Assembly: GCF_027270315.1 (NCBI RefSeq)
Contig: NZ_CP114413.1
Span: 3,348,001 to 3,412,000 of the forward strand
DNA: 64,000 bases
Reading direction: 5' to 3'
Source of the DNA: Streptomyces cinnabarinus
GTDB taxonomy: Bacteria > Actinomycetota > Actinomycetes > Streptomycetales > Streptomycetaceae
In this document: positions 17,004 through 24,339 of the stretch, one piece after another
Layout: every line of letters begins with the position of its first letter
How positions within the stretch are numbered: the first letter of the stretch is position 1
Made by a program: the position numbers and the translations under genes
Notes under the pieces: model-generated
Seen by the model: the letters and a program-made list of their open reading frames with translations, nothing else
Database searches by the model: none
What the model was told of the DNA's origin: nothing

Positions 17004-19195
17004 CCCTCTTGTCCTCCGTGATGAGCGAACTGGAGCAGACCGCTGTCCAGGGACTCCTCCAGCAGCGGCCGCATCAGGTCCAGCTCGCACCCGATGCCGG
17101 CCGCGAGCTCGGCCACCGTGCGGCGGCCGTCGAGGCCGCGCAGCAGCTTCAGCCAGTCCAGGTGGGTGTCGTGGTCGATGACGTAGCGCAGGGCGCCGTC
17201 GACGGCCACGTACGACGTGTTCTCGCCCGGCGCGTCGTCCAGGACCAGGACGCCGGGCGCGATCCGCAGCACCGAGTCCTCGGCGCACCGCGGCTCGTCC
17301 AGGACGGACACGGCCTCGGGCCCGTCGAAGTCGGTGATGTCCAGGGCGTACGGCCGCTGCCCGTCCGGTGCCCGGTTGGGCGGCACGTCCTGGGCCATGC
17401 GGTCCAGCAGACCGAGGTTGACGACGCGCAGCAGCAGTTCGATGTGGGCGCCGCTGCGTCCGCTCTGCCAGCGGCGCAGGGTCTCGTGGAGGTTGGCGGC
17501 GTCCACGTACTGCGCGGCGCGCGGCGAGGCGAGCGCCTCCTCGATCAGGGCGTGTCCGTCGGCGGCGAGCATCCGGGCGAAGGTGCGGTGGGTGTGCCGG
17601 ACGCCGTCGCCCTCGTAGAAGGCGAGCTTGGGGCGGGCCAGGACCTCGGCGGGCAGTACGTCGGCGACGGCGCGGCGGACGACCTGCTTGTTCCAGAACA
17701 GTGCGCGGCGGTGGGCGCGCGGCACCTGGGCCAGCAGCTCCACGATGCGGTGATCGAGGAAGGGCACGCGTGCCTCGACGCCGTTGCCGGAGGCGGTGCG
17801 GTCCTCGACCCAGAAGTTGTACTGCTGCATGTCCCGGAACTTCCAGCCGAGATACGAGCCGTAGACGTCGTCCATCGCGCCGGGCGCGTAGGCATGCACG
17901 GCGTCGTCGGTGAGCAGCGGCAGCTCGGCGCCCTCCCACCACACGGAGACCGGGTCGGCGGCGCCGAGCGCGCGGCGCCGGGCCAGGTCGCCGAGGTTGG
18001 TGAGGAAGTCGTCCCAGGTGCCGCCGCCGGCCAGGTCGACGCTGTAGCCGCCGCTGAACTCGTCGGCGCCGGAGCCGAGCAGGATCGCCTTCAGCTCGGG
18101 GCGCTCGGCGCGGGCGTAGCGGTACATCTCGCTCTTGTAGAACTGCTCGGGCCCGCACAGCGGGGTCTCCATCAGCCACAGCAGCCGGCGCCACTCGTCG
18201 GCGCTGGGCACCCGGTCGGCGCCGAGGGCGACGAGGTGGTTGGGCAGGCCGAGGGCACGGGCGGTCTCCTGGGCGTACCGGGCGTCCCCGTTGACGAGGG
18301 TGGAGCCGGTCAGCGCGGAGAAGGTGTGCATGCCGGTGTGCGCGGACAGGGCGGCGACGGCCGCGGAGTCCAGGCCGCCGCTGAGGAAGACGCCGATCTC
18401 GGCGTCGGCCACCAGGCACTCGGAGACGGAGGACTTCAGCAGGTCGGCCAGCGAGTCGACGAAGTGCCGCTCGGGGTGGTCGGCCGCGTCGGCCGGTTCG
18501 GGCAGCCGCCAGTAGCGGTGCTCGCGGACGCCGCCGTCGCGCAGGCTGATGTTCAGCAGGGCGCCCGCGGGCACGTGCTGGACGCCCGCGAACCAGGTCG
18601 TGGGGGCGCCGTCGGCCATGACGGGCGCCGCGTTCAGGCTCTGGTCGGCCAGGGCGCGGGCCCAGTCCAGTTCGCGCGGGCACTCGGGGTGCTCGAAGAG
18701 GGCCTTGATCTCGGAGCCGAAGAGGATCGTGCGGCCCTGGGTGCTGTGGAAGAGCGGCTTGATGCCGAGGCGGTCGCGGGCCAGGATCAGCCGCTGCTCG
18801 CGCAGGTCGATGACGGCGATGCCGAACATGCCGCGGACGTCGTCGAGGAAGTCCAGGCCGTCCTGGAGGTAGAGGTGCAGCAGCACCTCGCAGTCGGACT
18901 CGCTGCGGAACTTCGCGGGGCCGCGCAGGCCCTTGCGCAGCTCGCGGTAGTTGTAGATCTCGCCGTTGCAGGCGAGGATCACCTGCCCGTCGTCGCTGAC
19001 GAACGGCTGGCGTCCGCCCTCGGGGTCGATCAGGGCGAGCCGGGTGAAGGACATGCTGGCCTGTCCGGCGTGGTGGAACTGCATGTCGTCGGGCCCGCGG
19101 GGCCGCAGGGCGCGCGCCATGTCGCGCAGAATCCGGTCGGCGCCGCCGTCCAGAAGCGTTCCGTCGGTGTGGGCGAATCCCGCGATTCCGCACAT
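17000..19195 (-). CDS. fzmA: Asparagine-synthetase-like amidotransferase with C-terminal PqqD-like (RRE) domain
   Basis: A 731-residue protein. Residues 1-210 are a class II glutaminase domain with N-terminal nucleophile Cys2 (MCGIAGF) and NGEIYNYRELR. The synthetase domain follows, with PP-loop FLSGGLDSAAV and EARVPFLDHRIVELL. After about residue 640 comes an extra region absent from ordinary AsnB. It reads RIAPGVLVLDD, then LDGRRTVAELAAGIG, then LLEESLDSGLLQF, matching the strand and winged-helix pattern of PqqD-like precursor-recognition domains. Ordinary AsnB activates a carboxylate as AMP-ester and attacks it with ammonia; here glutamylhydrazide is the likely nitrogen donor. The added domain and the small peptide upstream (19345-19277) suggest a peptide carboxylate as acceptor. 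That last point is inference. Confidence 0.8.
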   Translation of the reverse strand: MCGIAGFAHTDGTLLDGGADRILRDMARALRPRGPDDMQFHHAGQASMSFTRLALIDPEGGRQPFVSDDGQVILACNGEIYNYRELRKGLRGPAKFRSESDCEVLLHLYLQDGLDFLDDVRGMFGIAVIDLREQRLILARDRLGIKPLFHSTQGRTILFGSEIKALFEHPECPRELDWARALADQSLNAAPVMADGAPTTWFAGVQHVPAGALLNISLRDGGVREHRYWRLPEPADAADHPERHFVDSLADLLKSSVSECLVADAEIGVFLSGGLDSAAVAALSAHTGMHTFSALTGSTLVNGDARYAQETARALGLPNHLVALGADRVPSADEWRRLLWLMETPLCGPEQFYKSEMYRYARAERPELKAILLGSGADEFSGGYSVDLAGGGTWDDFLTNLGDLARRRALGAADPVSVWWEGAELPLLTDDAVHAYAPGAMDDVYGSYLGWKFRDMQQYNFWVEDRTASGNGVEARVPFLDHRIVELLAQVPRAHRRALFWNKQVVRRAVADVLPAEVLARPKLAFYEGDGVRHTHRTFARMLAADGHALIEEALASPRAAQYVDAANLHETLRRWQSGRSGAHIELLLRVVNLGLLDRMAQDVPPNRAPDGQRPYALDITDFDGPEAVSVLDEPRCAEDSVLRIAPGVLVLDDAPGENTSYVAVDGALRYVIDHDTHLDWLKLLRGLDGRRTVAELAAGIGCELDLMRPLLEESLDSGLLQFAHHGGQEG

Positions 19196-19236
19196 GTGGG
19201 CTACCTACTTCTCCGCGAGTTCTGTCGCTTGAATGC

Positions 19237-19270
19237 GAGTGCCACGCCTGCCTGCGCAGGCGTGGCACTC
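19237..19270 (-). terminator. Perfect stem-loop between the small peptide gene and fzmA (attenuator-like)
   Basis: A 14-bp perfect stem (19237-19250 with 19257-19270) and a 6-nt loop, GC-rich and without a U-run. It starts 7 nt past the peptide stop codon and ends about 40 nt before fzmA. Hairpins placed after a precursor-peptide gene commonly raise precursor over enzyme transcript by partial termination or RNA stabilisation, which is the reading I favour. Confidence 0.75.
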
Positions 19271-19276
19271 CGGTCG

Positions 19277-19345
19277 CTAACGAACGTTGGCGACGATGGT
19301 GGCCTGGTCCACCTTCTTGGCCTCGGGCTTCGTGTAAGCCTTCAT
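19277..19345 (-). CDS. 22-residue candidate precursor/scaffold peptide with YxxP motif and C-terminal Val-Arg
   Basis: ATG at 19345 preceded by a strong Shine-Dalgarno (aaggggg, about 10 nt upstream), 22 codons, stop TAG. The peptide begins MKAYTKPEAKKV and ends ..IVANVR. Tyr4-x-x-Pro7 with a downstream Lys-Val is the pattern that RRE domains read in lasso-peptide leaders, and the next gene encodes a lasso-cyclase-related asparagine synthetase carrying a PqqD-like domain. The C-terminal Val-Arg is the dipeptide whose carboxylate carries the hydrazide in fosfazinomycin A. No lasso B protease is nearby, and the sequence after the leader-like part is too short to form a lasso. Being a real gene is likely; its use as scaffold is a hypothesis. 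Confidence 0.65.
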   Translation of the reverse strand: MKAYTKPEAKKVDQATIVANVR

Positions 19346-19436
19346 GTCTGTCACCCCCTTGCCGCGCTGGTCCTCGTGCTGACGGAACAACCATCTCGGT
19401 GCGTGGTGGCGCGGCGGTGGTCCGGCGGAGGTGCGG

Positions 19437-20882
19437 CTACGCCGCCAGGAGCGCGCCGCGCCGGGTGCGGTGCGCGGTCACGGCGCCGAAGGCGTCCGCG
19501 AGCCGGTCCACCGCCTCGGTGAGCGTGCCGGGCGGCTGGACGAAGGGCAGCCGCAGATGCCCGTCGAGGGTGCCCTCCACGGCGAACTTGGACCCGGTGA
19601 GCACCTCCACCCCGAACGCCGGTGCCATGGCGGCCAGTCGGGAGCTGACCCGTTGCCCGAGGTCGATCCACAGGCACAGGCCGCCCCGGGGCCGGGTGAA
19701 CGTCCACTCGGGCAGCCTTCGCCGGAGGGCGCCCGCGAGTTCGTCGCGCTGGAGGGTGAGCATCTGCCGTCGTTCGCGCAGGACGGCGTCGTAGTCCTCG
19801 TAGAGCCTGCGGGCGATGAGCTGGTTGACGACCGAGTTGCCCGCGTCGCCGGGGCCGCGCAGCGCCGCGAGCCGGTTGATGAGGGAGGGGGTGGCGCGGA
19901 TCCAGCCGAGGTTGAGTCCGCCCCAGAAGACCTTGGACAGCGATCCGATGGTGACCACGTCGCTGCGCCCGCCGAAGCAGGCCATGGGCGTGGGTTCGGG
20001 CCCGTCCAGGGTGAGTTCGGAGAGCGTCTCGTCGACGACGAGCAGCGTCCCGGAGGCCCTGGCCGCGGTGACGACGGCCCGGCGGACGTCGTCGGGCATG
20101 ACGTGGCCGGTGGGGTTGTGGTGGTCGGGCATGAGGTAGGCGAGCGCGGGACGGGCCTGGCGGCAGACCGAGCCGATCAGCTCCGGGTCCCAGCCCTCGG
20201 GGCCGAGGCCGACCGGCAGGGGCCGTCCGGCCAGGGAGCGGATGGCGTCCAGGGCGTCCGGGTAGGTCGGCGAGTCGACCATCACCGGGTCGAAGCGCTG
20301 GGCGACCAGGCGCAGCAGCAGTCCCCAGCCCTGGTAGGCGCCGGTGGTCACCATGATCTCGTCGGCGCAGGTGGGCAGTCCGCGCTCGGTGTACCGGTCG
20401 GCGATGGCCTGCCGCAGTTCGCGGATGCCGATCCGGTCGTGGGTCAGGTCGTTGGTGTAGTCGCCGACGTGCCCGGCTGCGTCGCGTACGGCCTGGGCGA
20501 GCAGCGCCTGCGGTGCGGGCACCTGGGCGATGGTCAGGTCGATGGGGGTGTCGGCGGACCGGGACACGGCGACGGGCGCCGCCGGTTGTGGGCGGTGGAC
20601 GCCGGGCGGCAGCGCGGTGAAGCTGCCCGCGCCGCGGCGGCCCTCCAGATAGCCCTCGGTGCGCAGCAGGCTGTAGGCGGCGGTCACGGTGTTCCGGCCG
20701 ATCCGGCACTGTGCGGCCAGGACTCGTTCGGAGGGGATCCGGGTGCCCACGGGCAGCCTGCCGTCCGTGATCAGCGCACGGAAGGCGGTGGCCAGCGCCA
20801 GGTAGGCGGGGCCGTCCGCGAGCCAGTCCCCCAGCAGCCGGCCGGTCTGGTCGGCGCTCACTGAGTAGGTGGTTTTTCGCAT
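19437..20882 (-). CDS. MocR-type regulator (GntR wHTH fused to aminotransferase-like domain)
   Basis: A 481-residue protein. Residues 20-90 are a GntR winged helix-turn-helix (AFRALITDGRLPVGTRIPSERVLAAQ..RNTVTAAYSLL, interrupted here), and the rest is a fold-type I PLP aminotransferase-like domain with the PLP lysine in SLSKVFWGGLNLGW. MocR proteins sense PLP or amino-acid-like PLP adducts and regulate neighbouring genes. It lies on the same strand as the phosphonate operon and ends 91 bp before the small peptide start, so it may control that promoter or the operon on its other side. The target is unproven. Confidence 0.8.
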   Translation of the reverse strand: MRKTTYSVSADQTGRLLGDWLADGPAYLALATAFRALITDGRLPVGTRIPSERVLAAQCRIGRNTVTAAYSLLRTEGYLEGRRGAGSFTALPPGVHRPQPAAPVAVSRSADTPIDLTIAQVPAPQALLAQAVRDAAGHVGDYTNDLTHDRIGIRELRQAIADRYTERGLPTCADEIMVTTGAYQGWGLLLRLVAQRFDPVMVDSPTYPDALDAIRSLAGRPLPVGLGPEGWDPELIGSVCRQARPALAYLMPDHHNPTGHVMPDDVRRAVVTAARASGTLLVVDETLSELTLDGPEPTPMACFGGRSDVVTIGSLSKVFWGGLNLGWIRATPSLINRLAALRGPGDAGNSVVNQLIARRLYEDYDAVLRERRQMLTLQRDELAGALRRRLPEWTFTRPRGGLCLWIDLGQRVSSRLAAMAPAFGVEVLTGSKFAVEGTLDGHLRLPFVQPPGTLTEAVDRLADAFGAVTAHRTRRGALLAA

Positions 20883-20923
20883 GTCAGTGATCTGGACTCC
20901 GGTGTGGCACGGATGAGTTCGTC

Positions 20924-20969
20924 CGGGCGGGAGGCCCCGGGCATCGACGGGTCCTGGGCCTCCCGCCCG
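20924..20969 (-). terminator. Terminator after the MOSC gene
   Basis: A 14-bp perfect stem (20924-20937 paired with 20956-20969) immediately follows the MOSC stop at 20973 on the minus strand. It closes the YqcI-SDR-amidinotransferase-MOSC operon and separates it from the MocR gene. Confidence 0.75.
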
Positions 20970-20972
20970 AGT

Positions 20973-21680
20973 TCAGGTGACCTGCACGAGGTCGCCGACG
21001 CCCACGCGTCCGCCCCTGATGACCCGCGCGTACACGCCGATCCGGGTGTCGAACCGCTGGGCGAGGGTGCGCAGGACGGTGCGGGCCGCGGGCAGGCCGG
21101 GCTGGGGCAGCGTGGTCATCACACAGCGCTCGGTGCGCTCGGTGATCTCCAGCACCACCTCCGGGCCGACCGCCACCTTGGCGCCCACCCAGTCGTCCTC
21201 CAGCAGGGCGAGGTCGTCGCCGTCCAGCAGGAGGTTGGGGCGGAAGCGCTCGACGACGATCTGGTCCGCCTCTTGCGGCATCAGCGCGGCGAGCCGGGAC
21301 AGCGCGGGCCGGGACAGCAGATGGACCGCGGCGCAGTCGAAGTGCTGCACCTCCCGCTCCTCGGCGAGGCGCACCGGGGCGGCGGCGAGGCGGCTCAGCT
21401 CCTCGTCGAGCCCCGGGTCCCCGGCCGCGTGGGTCCGCCCGTCGGGCGTACGGACCACCACGGCGCCGTCGACCGTCCCGGCGGCGTACTCCAGCAGCCC
21501 CTCGATCCGGCGCAGATGCCGCCAGTTCTTGCCGCTGCCGACCTTGCCGTCGTCGAAGGTCACGCCCCAGTGCCGGTCGCCGTCGAGGCCCCGCGCGGTG
21601 AAGTCGCCGTGTGCGAGGCACTCCCCGCGCATCGACTTCACCGGGTGGCGGCGTACTTCGGCCACGCGCGCGTCTGCCAT
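20973..21680 (-). CDS. MOSC-domain molybdenum-cofactor oxidoreductase (YcbX/mARC-like), lacking its own ferredoxin domain
   Basis: A 235-residue protein with the MOSC N-terminal beta-barrel (AEVRRHPVKSMRGECL..GLDGDRHWGV, in parts) and MOSC domain (VVERFRPNLLLDG). The molybdenum-ligand cysteine is Cys186 in ERCVMTT. YcbX and mARC reduce N-hydroxylated bases such as N-hydroxyguanidines and hydroxylamines. E. coli YcbX carries a C-terminal [2Fe-2S] domain that is missing here; a ferredoxin module of that type is fused to the acetyltransferase encoded at 29950. Its operon mates act on guanidines, so an N-O redox step is plausible. Overall function is inferred. Confidence 0.72.
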   Translation of the reverse strand: MADARVAEVRRHPVKSMRGECLAHGDFTARGLDGDRHWGVTFDDGKVGSGKNWRHLRRIEGLLEYAAGTVDGAVVVRTPDGRTHAAGDPGLDEELSRLAAAPVRLAEEREVQHFDCAAVHLLSRPALSRLAALMPQEADQIVVERFRPNLLLDGDDLALLEDDWVGAKVAVGPEVVLEITERTERCVMTTLPQPGLPAARTVLRTLAQRFDTRIGVYARVIRGGRVGVGDLVQVT

Positions 21681-21691
21681 CAGCCGCGGCC

Positions 21692-22723
21692 TCAGAGGTG
21701 GTCGGCGAGTTCGCCGGTGCGCCGGGTGTCCAGCGAGCAGCAGTGGAAGCCGCCGCCGAAGGTCCGGCCGTGCCGGAACCGCGCCGGGACGGGCTCGATG
21801 CCGACGGACTCCAGCTGGCGCATCACCCGCTCCTGGTTGGCGGGCACGATCACCCGGTCCGGGCCGAGGGCGAGGATGTTCATGCCGATCCACACCGAGG
21901 CGCGCGGCCAGGAGAAGGCGTAGCCGTCGTCCTCGGGCTCGTCGACCCACAGGGTCTTCCAGCCGCGCAGCTGCTCGGGGATGGAGTCCTCGCTCAGCCG
22001 GGCCGAGTTGGCGAGCAGCAGTCCGGGGCGCAGGATGTGCAGCGTGGTGCCGACGTGGTCGGAGCAGATCGACATCTCGTGCACCCGGTACTCCGGGCCG
22101 AGCGCCCGGCGCAGCCACTCGGCGCCCTTGCGGTTGCCGGTGTTGCTGACGTTGAAGAAGACGTCACGGCCGCAGCGCAGGGTGTTGGCGCCGTCGAACA
22201 GCGGCTCGTTCTCGCCGACGACGGAGTGGCCGGGCTCGTAGACATAGGTGCTGTCGGCGAGTTCGGGCTTGGGCGCGGCGAGCCAGGTCGCGCCGTCGTC
22301 GAAGTACTCGCCGAGCAGCCGCCGGAACGGCATGGTCTCGAAGAAGCGGGCGCGCATCGCCATGGGCGCCTCGATGACCTTGTCGCCGATGACGAGGAGA
22401 CAGTCGCGCGGCATCAGCGCGTGCATGGCGACCGTCGACCAGTTCGGGGTGGCGAAGGCCTGGTCGGGGCGGGGCGGTTCGGGGCGGCGGACGGTGACCC
22501 CGGCCTGCTGGAGGATCTCCGTCAGATCGGCGAAGTCCTCCTCCGTCTCCTCCACCACGCGCTTGAGGGTGTCGGCGCCGATCCGCTCCAGGTGGGCGTC
22601 CGCGGGCGGCTCGAAGAAGTGCCGCACGGAGTCGTCCACCGGCGGCGGCGTCAGGCCCTGGGCGGTGCCGAGGACGATCTCCTCCAGCGGGTCCCAGTCG
22701 TTGGTGCTCCAGACACGGGACAT
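21692..22723 (-). CDS. Glycine-amidinotransferase-family enzyme
   Basis: A 343-residue amidinotransferase (AGAT/StrB1 family). The N-terminus STNDWDPLEEIVLG is the classic family opening. EMSICSDHVGTTLHILRPG carries the catalytic Asp/His region and GGGFHCCSLDTRR the nucleophilic Cys (about residue 328). Such enzymes move an amidino group from arginine to an amine through an amidino-cysteine intermediate; some relatives act on modified arginine. It is translationally coupled to the upstream SDR (ATGA) and followed by the MOSC gene. Together with the YqcI/YcgG gene it suggests synthesis of an N-hydroxylated guanidine or a product derived from it. Confidence 0.85.
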   Translation of the reverse strand: MSRVWSTNDWDPLEEIVLGTAQGLTPPPVDDSVRHFFEPPADAHLERIGADTLKRVVEETEEDFADLTEILQQAGVTVRRPEPPRPDQAFATPNWSTVAMHALMPRDCLLVIGDKVIEAPMAMRARFFETMPFRRLLGEYFDDGATWLAAPKPELADSTYVYEPGHSVVGENEPLFDGANTLRCGRDVFFNVSNTGNRKGAEWLRRALGPEYRVHEMSICSDHVGTTLHILRPGLLLANSARLSEDSIPEQLRGWKTLWVDEPEDDGYAFSWPRASVWIGMNILALGPDRVIVPANQERVMRQLESVGIEPVPARFRHGRTFGGGFHCCSLDTRRTGELADHL

Positions 22724-23505
22724 CAGTCGGTGCTCCTCGCTGTGGTTGCTGCGGTACGGAATCCCAGGCCGAACGGCTGGGAGGTCGGCATGATCTCGAT
22801 CATGTTCACGTTGACCCGGGGCGGCTGGGCCACACACCACTGCACGGCCTCGGCGATGTCCTCGGCGGCGAGCGGTTCGACGCCGTCGTAGAGCGCGTCC
22901 GCGCGCCCCTGGTCGCCCTCGAAGCGCACCAGGGCGAACTCGGTACGGGCCATGCCGGGCGCGATACAGCTGACCCGGACGCCGGTGCCCTCCAGGTCGG
23001 TGCGCAGGCTCAGGCTCAGCTGGTGGGTGAACGCCTTGGTGGCGCCGTACACATTGCCGCCCGAGTAGGGGTAGAGGGCGGCGATGGACCCGATGTTGAC
23101 GATGTGGCCGCAGCCGGAGGCGATCAGGGACGGCAGGGCGGCCCTGATGCAGTGCAGCTGGCCCATGACGTTGGTGTCGACCATGTCCTGCCAGTGCTGC
23201 GGGTCGGCGTCCTGGAGCGGGCCGAACCCCCGGGACAGGCCCGCGTTGTTGACCAGGACCGCCACATCGGCGAACTCCTCCGGCAGGGTGCCGAGGGCCT
23301 TGGCGACGGCCTCGCCGTCCCGGATGTCGACGGCGAGCGGGAGGATCCGGCTGTCCGGGCCCGCCTCCTCGCTCAGCGCCTCAAGCCGTTCGGCCCGGCG
23401 GGCGAGCGCCACGACCGGCCTGCCCTGGGCGGCCAGCCGCCGGACGACGGCCGCGCCGAAGCCCGAGGACGCCCCCGTCACGACGGCTGTTCTCATACGA
23501 CTCAC
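22723..23505 (-). CDS. Short-chain dehydrogenase/reductase
   Basis: A classical SDR of 260 residues from the GTG at 23505, which overlaps the previous stop as GTGA; an ATG at 23496 would give 257. Motifs: TGASSGFG cofactor loop, NNAGLSRG, a catalytic Ser in GSIAALY, and YGATK with the catalytic Tyr/Lys pair. It resembles NADP-dependent hydroxy-acid/serine dehydrogenases. It probably oxidises or reduces a hydroxyl/keto group on the substrate handled by the flanking N-oxygenase and amidinotransferase. Substrate not known. Confidence 0.82.
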   Translation of the reverse strand: MSRMRTAVVTGASSGFGAAVVRRLAAQGRPVVALARRAERLEALSEEAGPDSRILPLAVDIRDGEAVAKALGTLPEEFADVAVLVNNAGLSRGFGPLQDADPQHWQDMVDTNVMGQLHCIRAALPSLIASGCGHIVNIGSIAALYPYSGGNVYGATKAFTHQLSLSLRTDLEGTGVRVSCIAPGMARTEFALVRFEGDQGRADALYDGVEPLAAEDIAEAVQWCVAQPPRVNVNMIEIMPTSQPFGLGFRTAATTARSTD

Positions 23506-24227
23506 TTGTCCACTCCTGCCCGCACAGTCGTACCGTGCTCTTCGTCCCGTACCGGGGGGTGACCCGGCGGGAATATCGGGCACATCCAGGTTGGCTCGAC
23601 AGCGCGCCCGGAATACTGCCGCGCCTCCGATGCCTCTCCGAAGTCGGCGAGGTTCGGATTGATCGACTGCTGGAGCCGGGTCTCGCGTTCGCGGATCTTC
23701 TGTTTGAGTCCCTCGAACGTGCCGTTCTCCTTCAGCCGGCGGAACTGGTGATGGGAGTTGAAGGCGAGTGCGGGGCGCGGGAACCGGCGGGTGATCCGGG
23801 AGGACCGGTTGTGCAGGCCGACCACGAAGAAGGGGTGGCCGACCAGGCTGAACCCGAACTCCTCGGAATCCGGATCGGCGGCCACGTCGGGCGCCCAGTC
23901 ATGGAATTCGCGGTCCATCTCATGGAGATCCGCGAGCTGCTGCCAGAGAATCTTCTCGAACTCGGACTCCGGGACGTCCAGCGGCCCGGAGAAGACGGCG
24001 ACGAGTGTCTGGAAGTTCTCGGTGGGCGTCAGCCGGTGGTGGACGAAGTCCCCCAGCGCCGTATAGAGCGCCTGTGTGGAGTCTTCCGCGCCCATTTCGC
24101 CGACCTCGACGCAGTGGAGGATCCCCTTCCGCACCGAGGCCTTTCCGGCCAGGCAGGAGAATTCGTCACTCCGGATCCAGGTGTAGAGCTGTTCTCGAAC
24201 ACCGTCCAGCGACGGAAGAGATCCCAC
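23502..24227 (-). CDS. YqcI/YcgG-family protein, candidate haem-dependent guanidine N-hydroxylase
   Basis: A 241-residue protein of the YqcI/YcgG family (GntA/DcsA/AglA group), recognised from its N-terminal FSCLAGKASVRKG segment and the GHPFFVVGLHNRSSR / ALAFNSHHQF region. Characterised members N-hydroxylate arginine or other guanidines in D-cycloserine, guanitoxin and argolaphos biosynthesis. The GTG start follows an aggaa ribosome site. It leads the guanidine operon, after a possible small ORF, and is divergent from a TTA-containing regulator. An arginine-derived substrate is inferred from the neighbouring amidinotransferase. Confidence 0.75.
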   Translation of the reverse strand: MGSLPSLDGVREQLYTWIRSDEFSCLAGKASVRKGILHCVEVGEMGAEDSTQALYTALGDFVHHRLTPTENFQTLVAVFSGPLDVPESEFEKILWQQLADLHEMDREFHDWAPDVAADPDSEEFGFSLVGHPFFVVGLHNRSSRITRRFPRPALAFNSHHQFRRLKENGTFEGLKQKIRERETRLQQSINPNLADFGEASEARQYSGRAVEPTWMCPIFPPGHPPVRDEEHGTTVRAGVDK

Positions 24228-24255
24228 TTCCTTATGCCTTCCCCCGTGCAGGAAA

Positions 24256-24339
24256 TCAGCCCCAGCCCAGGTCGTTCAGCGCGACGGCAGCCTGCGAGAA
24301 CTTGGTGAAGAGCAGCGAAAACCCGTAGACGATATTCAA
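24256..24339 (-). CDS. Candidate 27-residue small ORF upstream of the YqcI/YcgG gene
   Basis: A TTG at 24339 opens a 27-codon frame ending 28 nt before the YqcI-family start. The surrounding intergenic DNA is AT-rich, yet this frame has G or C in nearly every third position, as real Streptomyces coding DNA does. A ggag lies about 10 nt before the TTG. The peptide is hydrophobic (YGFSLLFTKFSQAAVAL) and ends NDLGWG. It might be a small gene, a leader peptide or a relict of a larger gene; no ATG or GTG start is available. Confidence 0.35.
   Translation of the reverse strand: MNIVYGFSLLFTKFSQAAVALNDLGWG

Noticed and set aside
19277..19345. Interpreting the peptide plus FzmA as a conventional lasso-peptide cluster
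   Set aside because: No B-type transglutaminase-like protease is near, the peptide has no core able to form an 8-9 residue ring with a tail, and FzmA clusters with phosphonate/hydrazine genes. A leader-like scaffold fits better.
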